Part shown: piece after piece, positions 15,708-26,223 of the stretch
How positions within the stretch are numbered: position 1 is the first letter of the stretch
How the letters are laid out: each line of letters begins with the position of its first letter
Assembly (NCBI GenBank): GCA_016715065.1
Contig: JADKBN010000002.1
Location: forward strand, 124,001 to 188,000
Direction of reading: 5' to 3'
Length of the DNA stretch: 64,000 nt
From: Fibrobacterota bacterium
GTDB lineage: Bacteria; Fibrobacterota; Fibrobacteria; UBA5070
Program-made: the position numbers and the translations under genes
The notes under the pieces: generated by a model
Databases searched by the model: none
The model's input: the letters and a program-made list of their open reading frames with translations, nothing else
Told to the model about the DNA's origin: nothing

Positions 15708-17429
15708 CTATTTCAGAGGGCAGGTCTTGGCTGCCAAGGATTTTTCGATCTCCGCCACCCGCGTGGTCATGACCCCGCGGATTCCTTGGGCCGATTTCAA
15801 TGCGTCCGGGAAGGCCGAGACCATGGTGGCGTATCTGTCGACCCTGGCCTGGAAGTTCGCGGCACTCGCAGGTCCACCCGCAGCGATGGCCTTGACCATG
15901 TGGGAGCGGTAGCGCTCGCAATAGGTCTTGTCGGCAAGGAGATTTTTGATGAGTGGGAAGGAGCCGCCCCCGCCGAACCCGCCCGTCGCGTCGTACCAGA
16001 TGGAAGTGCGCGACATCATGGTCATGTTCAGATTGAAGCTGAAGGAGATGTCGTAGGCGATCCAGCGAAAGCGCCCTTTGTCGTTGTAGAGGTAGTAGTT
16101 GTGGGAAAGCGCTCCGTAGGTGTCCCAGTTGTAGACGGCGGTGTTCACGGCCAGCCAATTCAGGAATCCATCGACATCGATCACGGCTTCCAGCGTGCGG
16201 TGCCAGGCGGCCGAGTCGGTGGTGCGGTTGGAAGCGTTGACTGCGGCCACAAGCGCCTTCACATCGGCGTAGTCGGTCTCGAGATCCTCGTCGAACCATT
16301 CGCTCTGGGTGAATTTGCTCAGGTTGGATTCCGGTTTGTACAGGTGGCCCGTGTCGTTTCCGAACAGTCGGTTGAGCATGGGACTGTCGGGAACCTCGAC
16401 CATTTCGTAGATCCCGAGGTTGAGAACCTCGCCGTCGCCGCGGTCCAGGAAAAGCTGCACCGGAACCGCCATGGGGCAGGCGACGCCGGACTCCCGGAAG
16501 ATCTCGCTGGCGATCGGGCTGCGTACGGAAGACGAATCCTGGTCGGAAGTGTAGAAGGTCAATTTCTTGAATCCGTGGAACCGCTGGTTTTTGGTCTCGG
16601 GGTAGGTGTCTTCGAATTTGTCGGTGTTGATGCGAAACGGCAGCGAATAGGTGCCCTTTTTCCAGGCGGTCTGCAGAGAGGCGTTTCCCTTCAGGCGAAT
16701 GGCGATGTTCTTCCAGACCTGTCCGTCGGCATGCAGGTCGACTGGCACCCAGATCGTCGCACCGGACTCGATGAAATCCAGGCCGGCCGCCGCGCAGTTG
16801 GTTCGGTTGCCTCCGAACTTGCCGCACGAGTCGGTCATCGCCTGCATCATGGAGTCCCACTTGGCCTTGGCGAAGCGGAAGGTGAACTTGCGCACGGTGT
16901 CGGGGAAGACATCGAGGGTGTCGGGCTTGAAGCCGTTGGAGTGGCTGGAATCGACCCAGCCCTCGTAGCGCACGCGACGCAGGCTATCGACCATTCCCGG
17001 CTGGACCGAGGTGAACAGCGGGAGGCGCTTTTCAATGAATCCGTCGCGGGAAAAGACCAAGGTGTCCCAGACCGCATCCAGTGCGCGCGCGGCGAGGGGG
17101 GCGGGAGGTGGGTTGATGGACTCCAGGGCGCGGCCCCGGAGGTCCACCCCGTCCAACCGAAGCGACAGCCGCCCATTGGCCAGTTGCAAGAAGCTTTCCG
17201 GGCGGTGAGAACTTCCGGCCCGGGAGCGCAGGTCCACATTGCTCCCCAGGATCCATGTCCCGTTCTTGGCCGTTGTGGTGCGAAGCCCCGCCTGGACCAG
17301 GGAAACCTCCACCGCGTTCAGGCCGTTGCCTTCTTCGGCATCGACGACCTTCCCCGAGAGGTTCCAAGCGGTCTGGGCTCCGGACAAGGTGGCCAATCCG
17401 GTCAGAAGCACAATCGCGACGCGAAACAT
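15708..17429 (-). CDS. CotH-kinase family secreted protein
   Basis: 573 aa from the ATG at 17429. Signal peptide (MFRVAIVLLTGLATLSGAQ), then a carboxypeptidase-regulatory-like beta domain (WNLSGKVVDAEEGNGLNAVEV), then the CotH core: IRLKGNASLQTAWKKGTYSLPFRINTDKF, FHGFKKLTFYTSDQD, LNLGIYEMVEVPD, HLYKPESNLSKF, YNWDTYGALSHNYYLYND and RWIAYDISFSF. CotH proteins are atypical protein kinases of spore coats and are common in cellulolytic bacteria, where they accompany cellulose-binding proteins. An extracellular kinase or cell-surface role is inferred. Confidence 0.88.
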   Translation of the reverse strand: MFRVAIVLLTGLATLSGAQTAWNLSGKVVDAEEGNGLNAVEVSLVQAGLRTTTAKNGTWILGSNVDLRSRAGSSHRPESFLQLANGRLSLRLDGVDLRGRALESINPPPAPLAARALDAVWDTLVFSRDGFIEKRLPLFTSVQPGMVDSLRRVRYEGWVDSSHSNGFKPDTLDVFPDTVRKFTFRFAKAKWDSMMQAMTDSCGKFGGNRTNCAAAGLDFIESGATIWVPVDLHADGQVWKNIAIRLKGNASLQTAWKKGTYSLPFRINTDKFEDTYPETKNQRFHGFKKLTFYTSDQDSSSVRSPIASEIFRESGVACPMAVPVQLFLDRGDGEVLNLGIYEMVEVPDSPMLNRLFGNDTGHLYKPESNLSKFTQSEWFDEDLETDYADVKALVAAVNASNRTTDSAAWHRTLEAVIDVDGFLNWLAVNTAVYNWDTYGALSHNYYLYNDKGRFRWIAYDISFSFNLNMTMMSRTSIWYDATGGFGGGGSFPLIKNLLADKTYCERYRSHMVKAIAAGGPASAANFQARVDRYATMVSAFPDALKSAQGIRGVMTTRVAEIEKSLAAKTCPLK

Positions 17430-17549
17430 TCGAACGTCCTTAGCGTAGGTGAACACAGCCGTCCCGGCGCAAGCCGGTGCACGCAACAACCTACGGACGG
17501 ATCGATCCATCGAAGGGGGAATTTGACGACTAGCCTTTGTTGGATCTTC

Positions 17550-18152
17550 CTAAGGACGCTCGCACAGCCCGAAACTGTACTCCGAGCATTCCTTGGCGAT
17601 GCGAAGGAAGTCTTCGTCGCTCAGGTGCCTGATAGAATGGTCTACCACCCGCAGATCCTTCCAGAACCTCATCAGAAATGCGTTGCCAGAGCCGACTTGG
17701 ACCTTTTCGATTCTCCAATACTCCGTGATCAAGCCGTTTTTCCCGGTGCAATTGCCCTCGGTCAGATCGAAGTATTCGCCGCAGCATTCCAAGAAGCAAT
17801 GGGTGCGGGGGATCTGCTTCAGGCCGTGCTGCTGGAGCAGGGACGACACCCCCGTCACGATGGAATCGTTGAGCGGATACACGCCCTCGAAGCGAAACAG
17901 GGGAATCCCGTTTTCGCGCGCGAGTTCGGCGAGGAGGTTGTGCTTGGAAATGCAGGTTCCATGGCCCTCCCGCAAAAGGGCCAACACATCGTGATCGTCG
18001 AGATTTTTCCAGTACGGCTTGCTCTGGATGAACAACGCCGCCGCCCGCAGATCGGAGATCCCCAGGTCCAGAAACGCCCGCGACACCTCCGAGGTGCTGG
18101 TGATCCCGAAGGCGGGAATGGCCGAGGCTTGTGAAAAATGGAGGGTGAGCAT
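17550..18152 (-). CDS. Transglutaminase-like fold protein, unknown substrate
   Basis: 200 aa, cytoplasmic. It shows a plausible Cys-His-Asp arrangement of the transglutaminase-like superfamily: GHGTCISKHNLLAELARENG (Cys67), RTHCFLECCGEYFDL (His118, Asp129). Size and layout resemble small transglutaminase-like enzymes that act on peptides. The surroundings give no operon partner; CotH lies downstream after about 120 bp. The superfamily call is moderate and no function is claimed. Confidence 0.55.
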   Translation of the reverse strand: MLTLHFSQASAIPAFGITSTSEVSRAFLDLGISDLRAAALFIQSKPYWKNLDDHDVLALLREGHGTCISKHNLLAELARENGIPLFRFEGVYPLNDSIVTGVSSLLQQHGLKQIPRTHCFLECCGEYFDLTEGNCTGKNGLITEYWRIEKVQVGSGNAFLMRFWKDLRVVDHSIRHLSDEDFLRIAKECSEYSFGLCERP

Positions 18153-18344
18153 GTCAAGTCCTGTACAGAAAACGGGTCAAGTCCAGATCACAGGTGTTTG
18201 TCGACTGGTCGTTACGAAAAGCAAACGAAACGTAGGGGGAGGGCGTTTCGTTTGTGACCGATGGCGATTCCCGTCGTGTATCGAACCTGCCTCGCGCCTG
18301 CAATGGCGGCGATGGGAAAAGCTCCACTCGGCGCAGCCGCAGCG

Positions 18345-19925
18345 TTACCGAACCAGATCGAAACCCTGCTGGGCGATTCCTCCCGCCACCTTCATCCGCA
18401 GGAGGAAGTGGCCGGAGGCGAGGCCGGTGGTGGAAAACCGTACAGCATGTCGCCCTTCCGGCATGCGATCGCTGAATACGGTGCGGACCGTGCGGCCCTT
18501 CAGGTCGCAGATCCCGATCTGGACCTGGGCGGAATCGTAGAGGGTGTAAGAGAGGGTGGCGCCATCGCCGGAAGTGTCCTGCAGGAGGGGGGCCATTTCG
18601 AAATCCACCTGCCCGGGGGGGCGCAGGGAATAGCCTTGTTTCAACAGTCCCGTGGCGGGGAAGTCGCGTTGGAGGATGGAGCGCAGCTGCGCCGGACGGA
18701 CTTGCAGCCACTCGGCCAGAAGGGTGCTGTAAACAGACCGGAAGTCGATCTGCATAGGGACATTGTCGCGGGCGGTGGCTAGGGTGGGGATTTCTGGACT
18801 GGTTCCTTCGATCCCTCCGGCCACGGGCTTGCCGAACACGAACATGGGGGCGGCGGTGCCGTGGTCGGTTCCCAGCGATGCGTTGGACAGAATACGTCTG
18901 CCAAATTCCGACACGGTGAACCCCACCACGCGATCATCCTCTCCCATCAGGCGCAGGTCGTCCAAAAACGCGCTCACGGCTTCGGAGAGCTGGCGCAGAA
19001 GATCGGCATGGGCGCCCGTGGCGGTGTCAGAGCCGTTCACCTGTCCCGAATGGGTGTCGAACCCACCCATGGAAACCACGTAGATCGGCGTGTCCAATCC
19101 CCCGGCGATCAAACGCGCCACGCCCTTGAGTTGGTCGGCGAGGCGATTGCCCGTGGCCGGATAAAGACTGCTCTTGGTGGTGGCCTTGGCCATCGCCGTC
19201 TTCACGGCATCGCCGTACTGGTGGGTCTGGGAGGCCATCTGGCGGATGAAGGTCAGCTCGTGTCCCCAAGGTGTGTCGGGCGCGACATCGATTCCGTCGG
19301 GCTGGAAGGCGTACACCCGTGATGGATCGCTGATGGCCATTCCCATGCCCGCGACTTGGCCTTGCAGCAGCATGAGCAGGGTGGATCCGATCTGGATGGA
19401 GGGCGGATGGGGCTGGGCGGCGTTGGGGTAACCCGCGGGAAATCCCGGAAAGCGTCCTTCCAGGTACCGACCCAGCACGCCCGATTCCAAGACCTGGTTG
19501 CTGTCGGAACCCGAAAACCAGATGTCGGTGGAACGAAAGTGGCTCTGGTTGTGGCTGGGATAGCCCACCGCCTGCAAGATCCTGAGGTCGCCCTCCTGGT
19601 ACGCCTTGTGCAGCCCCGACAAGGCGGGGTGCAGCGCGGTGGTCGCGTCCAGCCGCAGCAGTTTGGATTCGGGGATCAGGATGTTGGCGCGCGCGCGGGC
19701 AAGCGAGTCCATGCGGTCCAGCGGGACCACGGTGTTCAATCCGTCGTTTCCGCCATCCAGCCGAACCACCACCAAAATCCGTCGCTGGCCGGGGGAGGCG
19801 CCGTTGGAGCGAGCGGCGGCGGCACCTGGCAATGATGCGGCGCTGGCATTAAAAAATCCCTTGCCGGCCAGATGCACGGCTCCCATCGCTGCGAGTCCGG
19901 TTTTCAGGAAAGTACGTCGGTCCAT
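18345..19925 (-). CDS. DUF1501 family protein with Tat-type signal
   Basis: 526 aa starting MDRRTFLKTGLAAMG, a twin-arginine type signal. The DUF1501 (sulfatase-like fold) body shows RRILVVVRLDGGNDGLNTVVP, HNQSHFRSTDIWFSGSD, YVVSMGGFDTHSGQV and EFGRRILSNASLGTDHGTA. The C-terminus adds a sorting-type domain (ICDLKGRTVRTVFSDRMPEGRHAVRFSTTGLASGHFLLRM). DUF1501 and DUF1800 genes nearly always occur as a pair, as here, and are exported. Their role is unknown. The DUF1800 gene lies about 105 bp upstream. Confidence 0.9.
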   Translation of the reverse strand: MDRRTFLKTGLAAMGAVHLAGKGFFNASAASLPGAAAARSNGASPGQRRILVVVRLDGGNDGLNTVVPLDRMDSLARARANILIPESKLLRLDATTALHPALSGLHKAYQEGDLRILQAVGYPSHNQSHFRSTDIWFSGSDSNQVLESGVLGRYLEGRFPGFPAGYPNAAQPHPPSIQIGSTLLMLLQGQVAGMGMAISDPSRVYAFQPDGIDVAPDTPWGHELTFIRQMASQTHQYGDAVKTAMAKATTKSSLYPATGNRLADQLKGVARLIAGGLDTPIYVVSMGGFDTHSGQVNGSDTATGAHADLLRQLSEAVSAFLDDLRLMGEDDRVVGFTVSEFGRRILSNASLGTDHGTAAPMFVFGKPVAGGIEGTSPEIPTLATARDNVPMQIDFRSVYSTLLAEWLQVRPAQLRSILQRDFPATGLLKQGYSLRPPGQVDFEMAPLLQDTSGDGATLSYTLYDSAQVQIGICDLKGRTVRTVFSDRMPEGRHAVRFSTTGLASGHFLLRMKVAGGIAQQGFDLVR

Positions 19926-20029
19926 GGCTCAGGGTCCTCCGCGTCGGATGAATGACGTGACGGAAAACGTCTTCGGTGTCAGGAAGGGTTCCATGCGCGA
20001 TGCCCCGGAATGGAGTTTGGTCGGTGCGC

Positions 20030-21745
20030 TCAGCACAGTTGGAATTCCGCCATGGCCGCCATGGCCTTGACCAGATTCCGCAACCGGGATTCCACCACCG
20101 ACCTCTTGGTGGCGTCGGAGGGGGTGGCCAGGTAGGCGGTCCAATTCTTGTTCCATTCGTAGGTGGGAGCTCCACCCAGCAGGATCCCCTGCAGGTAGGT
20201 CTTTTGCTTTTCCGTGATCGGAACCGGCAAGACGGAATCCGACAGTTCGGATACCAGCACCGCGAGGTCGGCGGGATCGGAAACCGCAGAGGCCATCGCG
20301 ATCACGTCCGCCAACAAGTACCAGGTGCCGATCTGGTAGCCTTTGGCACCCATGCACCGATCGGTGAACTGCACGCGCCGAGGCAGGGTGTCGGAGCTGA
20401 TCCAGGCTTGGTAATACACCGGTTCCTGGTAGTAGGCGGGCCAACCGGCGACATTGGGCGGGGAGAGCAGCTCCTGCTGCATCGAGGCCGATTGGTCCTG
20501 GAGGGTGAGCCAGACCTGGTGTCGCAAGGCCAAATCGGCGGAGCCGGGAAGCGTGGAGCCAAACATGCGCAGGCTCCCGACCACCAGGTCCAGCGGGGTC
20601 TTGATGGAGCAGCCTCGGTTGGCGAGGTGGTAGAAATGCGCACTCCTCAAGAGCCGATCGACCACCGGCTTTGTGTTCCAGCTTGATGCCACCAACAGCT
20701 GGGCTAGCGGAGCGATCACGTTTTGCTCAACGTCCGCGTCGATCACGTAGTACACGAAAAATCGGTAGAGCTTGCGGCAGATATGGAGAGCGGTCTCGTT
20801 CTGGGCGAGGATCAACTCGATCAGGTCGTCCACTTCCAGCACGCCGTCCGCACCGGAGCGACCCTTCACGACCACGTTCCCGTAGGCCTTGGAAAAGGCC
20901 TTGTCGGAGACGTCGTGCTGGGCCGGACGGAATTCGGCATCGGCGCGGTCGCGCACATCGCGCCATCCGGTGAGCACCCTGGCGGCGGCCTTCACGTCGT
21001 CTTCGGTGTAGTTGGTGTAGTCGCCCGGCGCGATCTCGGGCCCCTTCCCGATCGTGAACAGCTCTTGCAGTTCGCGCCCGTAGTTCTCGTTGGGACTGGA
21101 CTTGGTGTTCGTGTTGCCGTTGAGGTAGCGCAGCATGGCCGGATCGAGGGTCACCTCGCGCACGAGCTTGCGGAAATCGCCCAGGCAGTTGGCGCGAAGC
21201 TTGGCCAGATGGCGGTACAAGTGGTGGGGGTCGTCGGCCACCCGCCATTCGGTGGCGAAGTGGTTTTGCCAGAACAGCGTCATCTTCTCGCGGATGGACA
21301 GATTCTGGTGCAAGAGCAACCCCATCCACCAGGCCTGCAGGTTGCGGGATCGTTCGTAGGCGCGCTCCCCGACAAAAGGCTGGTCCACCCAGGTGGAGCC
21401 GACCGGGATGGTGGTCTCCGTGGCGGAAGTCACCACCGGAGGATCGGGTGGCGCCGCGGGAAGATCCAACAGGGCGTCGACCGTCCCGGTCATGCCCAGC
21501 GCCACGGCCCGGTCCAGTTCCGCTTTGCCGTGGCCAAACAGCGTGCGTCGCAGCAAGTGGGCGGCTTCGGCCTTGGTCCAGACGCCTTGGTAGGGTTCCA
21601 AGCCGGCAGCGATCGCCTTGCGTTGGGGAAGGATGGCGTTGGCGCTGGCGACGAACGCGGCGTCCCGCGCGAGCTTGGTGGCCGGAAGGCTCCCTTCCGA
21701 GGAGCCGGCCCCAAAGAGGGTCGCCAAAAACCGTCGTCGATCCAT
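20030..21745 (-). CDS. DUF1800 family protein
   Basis: 571 aa from the ATG at 21745, chosen for the GGAGGAAT seven bases upstream and the Tat-like MDRRRFLATLFG start; an in-frame ATG at 21766 is weaker. DUF1800 hallmarks: AAHLLRRTLFGH, EKMTLFWQNHFATE, MLRYLNGNTNTKSSPNENYGRELQELFTIG, YTEDDVKAAARVLTGW and a LYRFFVYY segment. Partner of the DUF1501 gene downstream and probably co-transcribed. The pair may form an exported complex, but no activity is established. Confidence 0.92.
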   Translation of the reverse strand: MDRRRFLATLFGAGSSEGSLPATKLARDAAFVASANAILPQRKAIAAGLEPYQGVWTKAEAAHLLRRTLFGHGKAELDRAVALGMTGTVDALLDLPAAPPDPPVVTSATETTIPVGSTWVDQPFVGERAYERSRNLQAWWMGLLLHQNLSIREKMTLFWQNHFATEWRVADDPHHLYRHLAKLRANCLGDFRKLVREVTLDPAMLRYLNGNTNTKSSPNENYGRELQELFTIGKGPEIAPGDYTNYTEDDVKAAARVLTGWRDVRDRADAEFRPAQHDVSDKAFSKAYGNVVVKGRSGADGVLEVDDLIELILAQNETALHICRKLYRFFVYYVIDADVEQNVIAPLAQLLVASSWNTKPVVDRLLRSAHFYHLANRGCSIKTPLDLVVGSLRMFGSTLPGSADLALRHQVWLTLQDQSASMQQELLSPPNVAGWPAYYQEPVYYQAWISSDTLPRRVQFTDRCMGAKGYQIGTWYLLADVIAMASAVSDPADLAVLVSELSDSVLPVPITEKQKTYLQGILLGGAPTYEWNKNWTAYLATPSDATKRSVVESRLRNLVKAMAAMAEFQLC

Positions 21746-21971
21746 CGCCAATTCCTCCGGGTGCATCCACGGGCATGTGCCGACTCGCCGAGTGAGCCCC
21801 TGAAGCGATTATAGCGATTCCCAGGAAGGGTTTGGGGGTGGAAATGGTGGAGTCAACGGTGGGATAAAGGTCTAGATTGGCGTGATGATGGAAACGCACC
21901 CTCTTCGGCGCGATTCCCGTACAAATCCTCAGGTTGTCGCCAATGGGATTCGTTCACAGAAAGATCCTGCC

Positions 21972-24451
21972 ATGACCAGACCACTTCATTCCCTCCGGAG
22001 CGTTTCCGTGGCCTCCCTCTGGTTTCTAGGCTGGGTCCATGGGTGGTTGTCCGGCGCGCGAGCCGCGGATGTCGCCTACCGGAAGCCGCCCCAAGCGATG
22101 CTGAGCGTGTTGCATGCTCCGGAAATCCTGGACGGAAGCCTTTCGCCGGCCAACAACGCGATGATGCGGATGACTCCGGTGCGATTCCCACCCATCGCCG
22201 AACTGGCCCAGCCCTGGCTTTCGCTGGCGGGAGTCCGAGTGGCTCCACGCAACCGAAGCATCGGGGAGACCTACCAAAACGGCGAGACCTATTGGAGCGC
22301 CTACTGCCAGTTGGATCTGAACACCGGAGCGCAGATCGCCGTGGACCTGCCCCAATCGGCCAAGGTGGGCTCGCCCGTGTGGAGTGCCGACGGCAAGCGC
22401 TATGCCTTCGCCCGGATCGCCACCCATTCCATCGAACTGTGGCTGGGCGAGGTGGGAAGCGCCAAGGTGCGTCGGGTGGAAGGGGTGGCGCTCAACCGCA
22501 TGTTGGGCGAGGCCATCCTGTGGATGCCAGACCAACAGACCCTGCTGGTGAAGGCCGTTCCCGATTCGCTGGGGGAACCTCCCTCTGCCGAAGCTCCGCC
22601 CGTGGGGCCAGGAGTCCAGGAAACCTCCGGCGACGGCGGAGCCAGCAGCACCTACGAGGCCGTGAACGTGCTTCGCACGCCCGCCGACGAGCGATTGTTC
22701 GACTTCTACGCCCGCTCGCAGCCCAAGTTCGTGGACTTTGCGACGGGAATTGTCAAATCCTGGGCGCGAGCCGATCTGATCGCCGATCTTTCGGTATCGC
22801 CAAACGGCGCATTGGTGCTCGTGGAGACTGTGCACCGGCCCTACTCCCACGTGACGGCCTGGGATCGTTTTCCGCGCCGCATCGAGATCCTGGACCTCAG
22901 AGCCGCCAAGGTCGGCGAAGTCGCGGACCTCCCCTTGTCGGAATCCGTCCCGATCGGAGGGGTCCCTTCCGGACCGCGGGGTGTCCGCTGGCGCCCCACC
23001 GCGCCGGCCACCCTGGTGTGGACCGAGGCGTTGGACGGGGGAGATCTGGGTGTGAAAGTCCCGCGCCGCGACAAGGTGATGGCGTGGGATGCTCCGTTTT
23101 CCGCCAAACCCCGCGAAATCGCCAGCACCGAGCACCGCTTGTGGAGTCTGGACTTCGCTGCGAAGGATGGCGACATCTTGGTGACGGAATTCGACGCCGT
23201 ACGCCATTGGAGCCGGACCTGGCACCAGAACGCGGATCGCCCCGCCAAGCCGCGCCTGATCCGCGACATCAGCTCCGACGAGCGCTACGCGGATCCTGGC
23301 TTGCCTCTGATGCAGGTGCGGGGCGACGGGACTTCCGTGTTGTTGCAGGACGGCGACCAATTGTTCCTGCGCGGCTTGGGAGCCACCCCGCAGGGCGAAC
23401 GGCCGTTTTTGGATTTGCTGGACCTGCGCACCCTGAAAACCCAACGCTTGTTTCGCAGCGACACCAACGGATTCGAATACCCGTTCGCGGTCTTGGATGT
23501 CCTTACCAGACGTTTTTTGACGCGCCGCGAATCGCCCGCGGTTCCTCCCGACTTCTTCGCGCGCACCCCCGGAAACCAGGTGGCCGCTCCCGCCGGCGAG
23601 GCGGCGTGGTCCAGCGACACCCTCCGGCTGACCCGCACGGAAGATCCCACCCCGGTCCTCCGGCAGATCAAGAAAAGATTGGTTTCCTACAAGCGTGCAG
23701 ACGGAATGAACCTTTCCTTCAAGTTGCATCTGCCTCCCGGTCACCAGGATGGGCAAAAACTGCCCGCCGTGATGTACGCCTACCCGCTGGATTACACAGA
23801 TGCCCGCACGGCGGGCCAGGTGGGAGGATCGACGCGGCGCTTCGCGCGCCTGGGCCGTTCCAGCCAGCTCTACTTTTTGCTAGCCGGCTACGCCGTGCTC
23901 GACGACGTCCAGATGCCCGTGGTGGGGAACGCGCGTCGCATGTACGACACCTACCAGAAGCAGATTTTGTCCGACGCCCGCGCCGCGTTGGCGGCCGCCG
24001 ATCGCACCGGCGCGGTGGACACGAGTCGTGTGGGGTGATGGGCCACAGCCACGGAGGCCTGATGGTGGCCAACCTGCTCGCGCACAGTCGGCTCTTCAAG
24101 GCAGGCATCGCCCGCAGCGGTGGATACAACAAGACCTTGACCGCATTCGGGTTCCAGCGCGAGGAGCGCACCCTGTGGCAGGCTCCTCAGGTGTACCTGC
24201 AGGTCTCGCCGCTGTTTCGGGCCGACTCCATCCGGGATCCGCTATTGTTGATCCATGGCGAGGCCGACGCCAATCCAGGAACCCAGCCCCTCCAGTCCGA
24301 GCAGCTCTACCAGGCGATCCGGGGCAACGGCGGCACTGCTCGATTGGTGATGCTCCCGTTGGAATCGCACGGATACCGGGCCATGGAATCCAACGAGCAT
24401 GTGCTGCGCGAGCAGCTGGATTGGCTCGATCGTTACGTGAAGGGGCGGTGA
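21972..24451 (+). CDS. S9-family (prolyl oligopeptidase) peptidase, one-base frameshift at about 24030
   Basis: Start at the ATG near 21972 (MTRPLHSLRS), which opens a signal peptide ending GARAADV. An N-terminal beta-propeller-like region (~600 aa) precedes the alpha/beta-hydrolase domain: RADGMNLSFKLHLPPGHQ, LPAVMYAYPLDYTD. The frame stops at 24038, but the hydrolase continues in the next frame with nucleophile elbow GHSHGG, LLLIHGEADANPGT (Asp) and ESHGYR (His). One extra G in the GGGG run at 24029-24032 restores a VDTSRVGVMGHSHGG join, so the intact protein would be about 826 aa. A sequencing slip is likelier than decay because both halves are intact. Confidence 0.85.
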
Positions 24452-24476
24452 AGTGTTCCGGCCCCACCAGTGAACT

Positions 24477-25430
24477 TCAGCGAGGCATGCCCTGGTCGCA
24501 GGGGTGTTCGCCCCAGGTGAAGATCCGGCCTGCCGAATCCAGCGCCAAGCGGCAGGCGAACTGTCCGGAGGAAATGTCGCGGAGCGACCGAAGACCCGGA
24601 GGAAATGCATCCTCCCGGTTTTTGGAATTTCCCCAGGAACGCAGCGTGCCATCTTCCAGGAGGGCGTACGAAGAACTGTATCCGGCACCCAGCTTCACCA
24701 CCTTGCCCAAGCCTTCCGGAACATCGTTTTCACCTTCGTAGTTGGGGCCCCACGCGAGGACGGATCCGTCGTCCTTCAGGGCCAAAGCGTGGTGCGCGCC
24801 AGCAACGATGGATTTCACGCCGACGATGCCCGGAGGGATTGCCAAATTCTGGAAGTCTTCCGCACCCATGGAGGTGCGGAAGACCAATTCTCCTTTTTGG
24901 GTGAGGGCTACAAGGAATCCCTGTCCCAGAGCCACCGACTGGATGTTTCGCAAGCCTTTGGTCAGCTTGTCATGGTCGGCGAAGCATCCGCTGAGACGGA
25001 CTGTACCGTCGGAAAGGACGGTGGCGAAGGCGGAATTCCCGTTGGCGGCGATCGAAATCGCATTGCCCAAGGCCTTGAATTCGCAAATCTCCGATCCACC
25101 CCAAACCTGGATCTGGCCATTTGACTGCAAGGCCACGGAAAAGTGGTCGCCGGCGGCGATCTGGATCACTCTGCCCAGGTCGGAAGGGACGTTGGTCTGA
25201 CCGTTGGTGTTTCCGCCCCAGGCCCACACCTTCCCGGAGGAATCGAGGGCCAGGCCGAAATCGCTTCCCGCCGCGATCGAGCGGAACACAGGCGATGCCG
25301 CCTGCTCTTGTGGAGGGAGCATCTCGAACTCGGAACCGGTATCGGGGGGAGTCTGGTCCTTCTTGCAGCCCAAGGCTACGATCGCGCCGAGGAGGATCAG
25401 GAAAATGCGTGGCGTCGTCAAGGAAAGCAT
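24477..25430 (-). CDS. RCC1-repeat lipoprotein
   Basis: 317 aa from the ATG at 25430. Lipoprotein signal MLSLTTPRIFLILLGAIVALGC. The body is made of RCC1/BNR-like repeats of about 40-50 residues: FRSIAAGSDFGLALDSSGKVWAWG, VIQIAAGDHFSVALQSNGQIQVWG, VKSIVAGAHHALALKDDGSVLAWG, VVKLGAGYSSSYALLEDGTLRSWG and ending LALDSAGRIFTWG. It would form a beta-propeller anchored to a membrane. No enzymatic motif is visible. It converges with the S9 peptidase gene, leaving 25 bp between them. Confidence 0.85.
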   Translation of the reverse strand: MLSLTTPRIFLILLGAIVALGCKKDQTPPDTGSEFEMLPPQEQAASPVFRSIAAGSDFGLALDSSGKVWAWGGNTNGQTNVPSDLGRVIQIAAGDHFSVALQSNGQIQVWGGSEICEFKALGNAISIAANGNSAFATVLSDGTVRLSGCFADHDKLTKGLRNIQSVALGQGFLVALTQKGELVFRTSMGAEDFQNLAIPPGIVGVKSIVAGAHHALALKDDGSVLAWGPNYEGENDVPEGLGKVVKLGAGYSSSYALLEDGTLRSWGNSKNREDAFPPGLRSLRDISSGQFACRLALDSAGRIFTWGEHPCDQGMPR

Positions 25431-25515
25431 GGGTGGGAATTTATGAAGGTTTCTTCCTGTGTAGCCTTGTTCCTGCGCTTTGGCTGGTCCCCACTGGGGG
25501 GAATCAAGAATGGCA

Positions 25516-26223
25516 TCAAGGATCGAAGGGGTAGGTTCGCGTGGCGCTCTCGGCGGTGTAGCCATGGTCCATTGCCCAGTCGGCGAAGTGACCCTCGCCG
25601 GTGGTCTGCCACAGGTGGAAGTTTCGGACCAAGGTGCGGAAATGATGGAAGTCCGCCTGCAGGTCTTGCCGAATGGCAGTGTCCTGGATTCGCGGGAGGC
25701 TGGCCTCGATGAACTCGATAAGAGCTAGATCGGTATCCATGTTTCCGACATACGATTCGGGAAGGTGGTGGGTGGAGAAATCCAATCGAGTTAGCTTCCA
25801 CCGGATGTCCAGGGTCAAGGCCGCCTGATACGACGGATTCCGTTCGAGGGCCATGCGGAGGGCATCGCGATCCTGGAAAAACCTCGCCAGCCAGTACAGA
25901 GGCAGCGGATCGTCCGGGGCTTGTTCGGACCAAAGGCGCAATGTGGGCTTGACTGCCAACTCCTTGAGTGGGTGGGGCAGTGGTCCGTCGTCGGCATCGG
26001 GGATCGACTCTGCATGCTCCAGAACCTCGCGGACAAACCAGATGCGAAAATCCAGCGGGTGGGTGGGGAATTGGGCCAGGAACCGATTCAGCTGCTCGAA
26101 GGCCTGTGGTCTTTGTCCGTGTGCGCGCAATTCACAGTAACGCCTGTAGTGCAGGAGGGGCTCCTCTTGGGGAAGACGTTGCAACAGGCTTCGCAGGGCC
26201 TGGTCGTGGCTGCTGGAAATCAT
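25516..26223 (-). CDS. TPR-like protein of unknown function
   Basis: 235 aa from the ATG at 26223 (MISSSHDQALRSLLQ). Predominantly helical, with a TPR-like pair early on (LLHYRRYCELRAHGQRPQAFEQLNRFLAQFP) and a further repeat-like stretch (DPLPLYWLARFFQDRDALRMALERNP). No signal or membrane segment. The frame is open upstream for another 129 codons but those residues look non-coding. Its divergent neighbour is the large metalloprotease gene. A chaperone or adaptor role for that effector is possible but unsupported beyond position. Confidence 0.6.
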   Translation of the reverse strand: MISSSHDQALRSLLQRLPQEEPLLHYRRYCELRAHGQRPQAFEQLNRFLAQFPTHPLDFRIWFVREVLEHAESIPDADDGPLPHPLKELAVKPTLRLWSEQAPDDPLPLYWLARFFQDRDALRMALERNPSYQAALTLDIRWKLTRLDFSTHHLPESYVGNMDTDLALIEFIEASLPRIQDTAIRQDLQADFHHFRTLVRNFHLWQTTGEGHFADWAMDHGYTAESATRTYPFDP

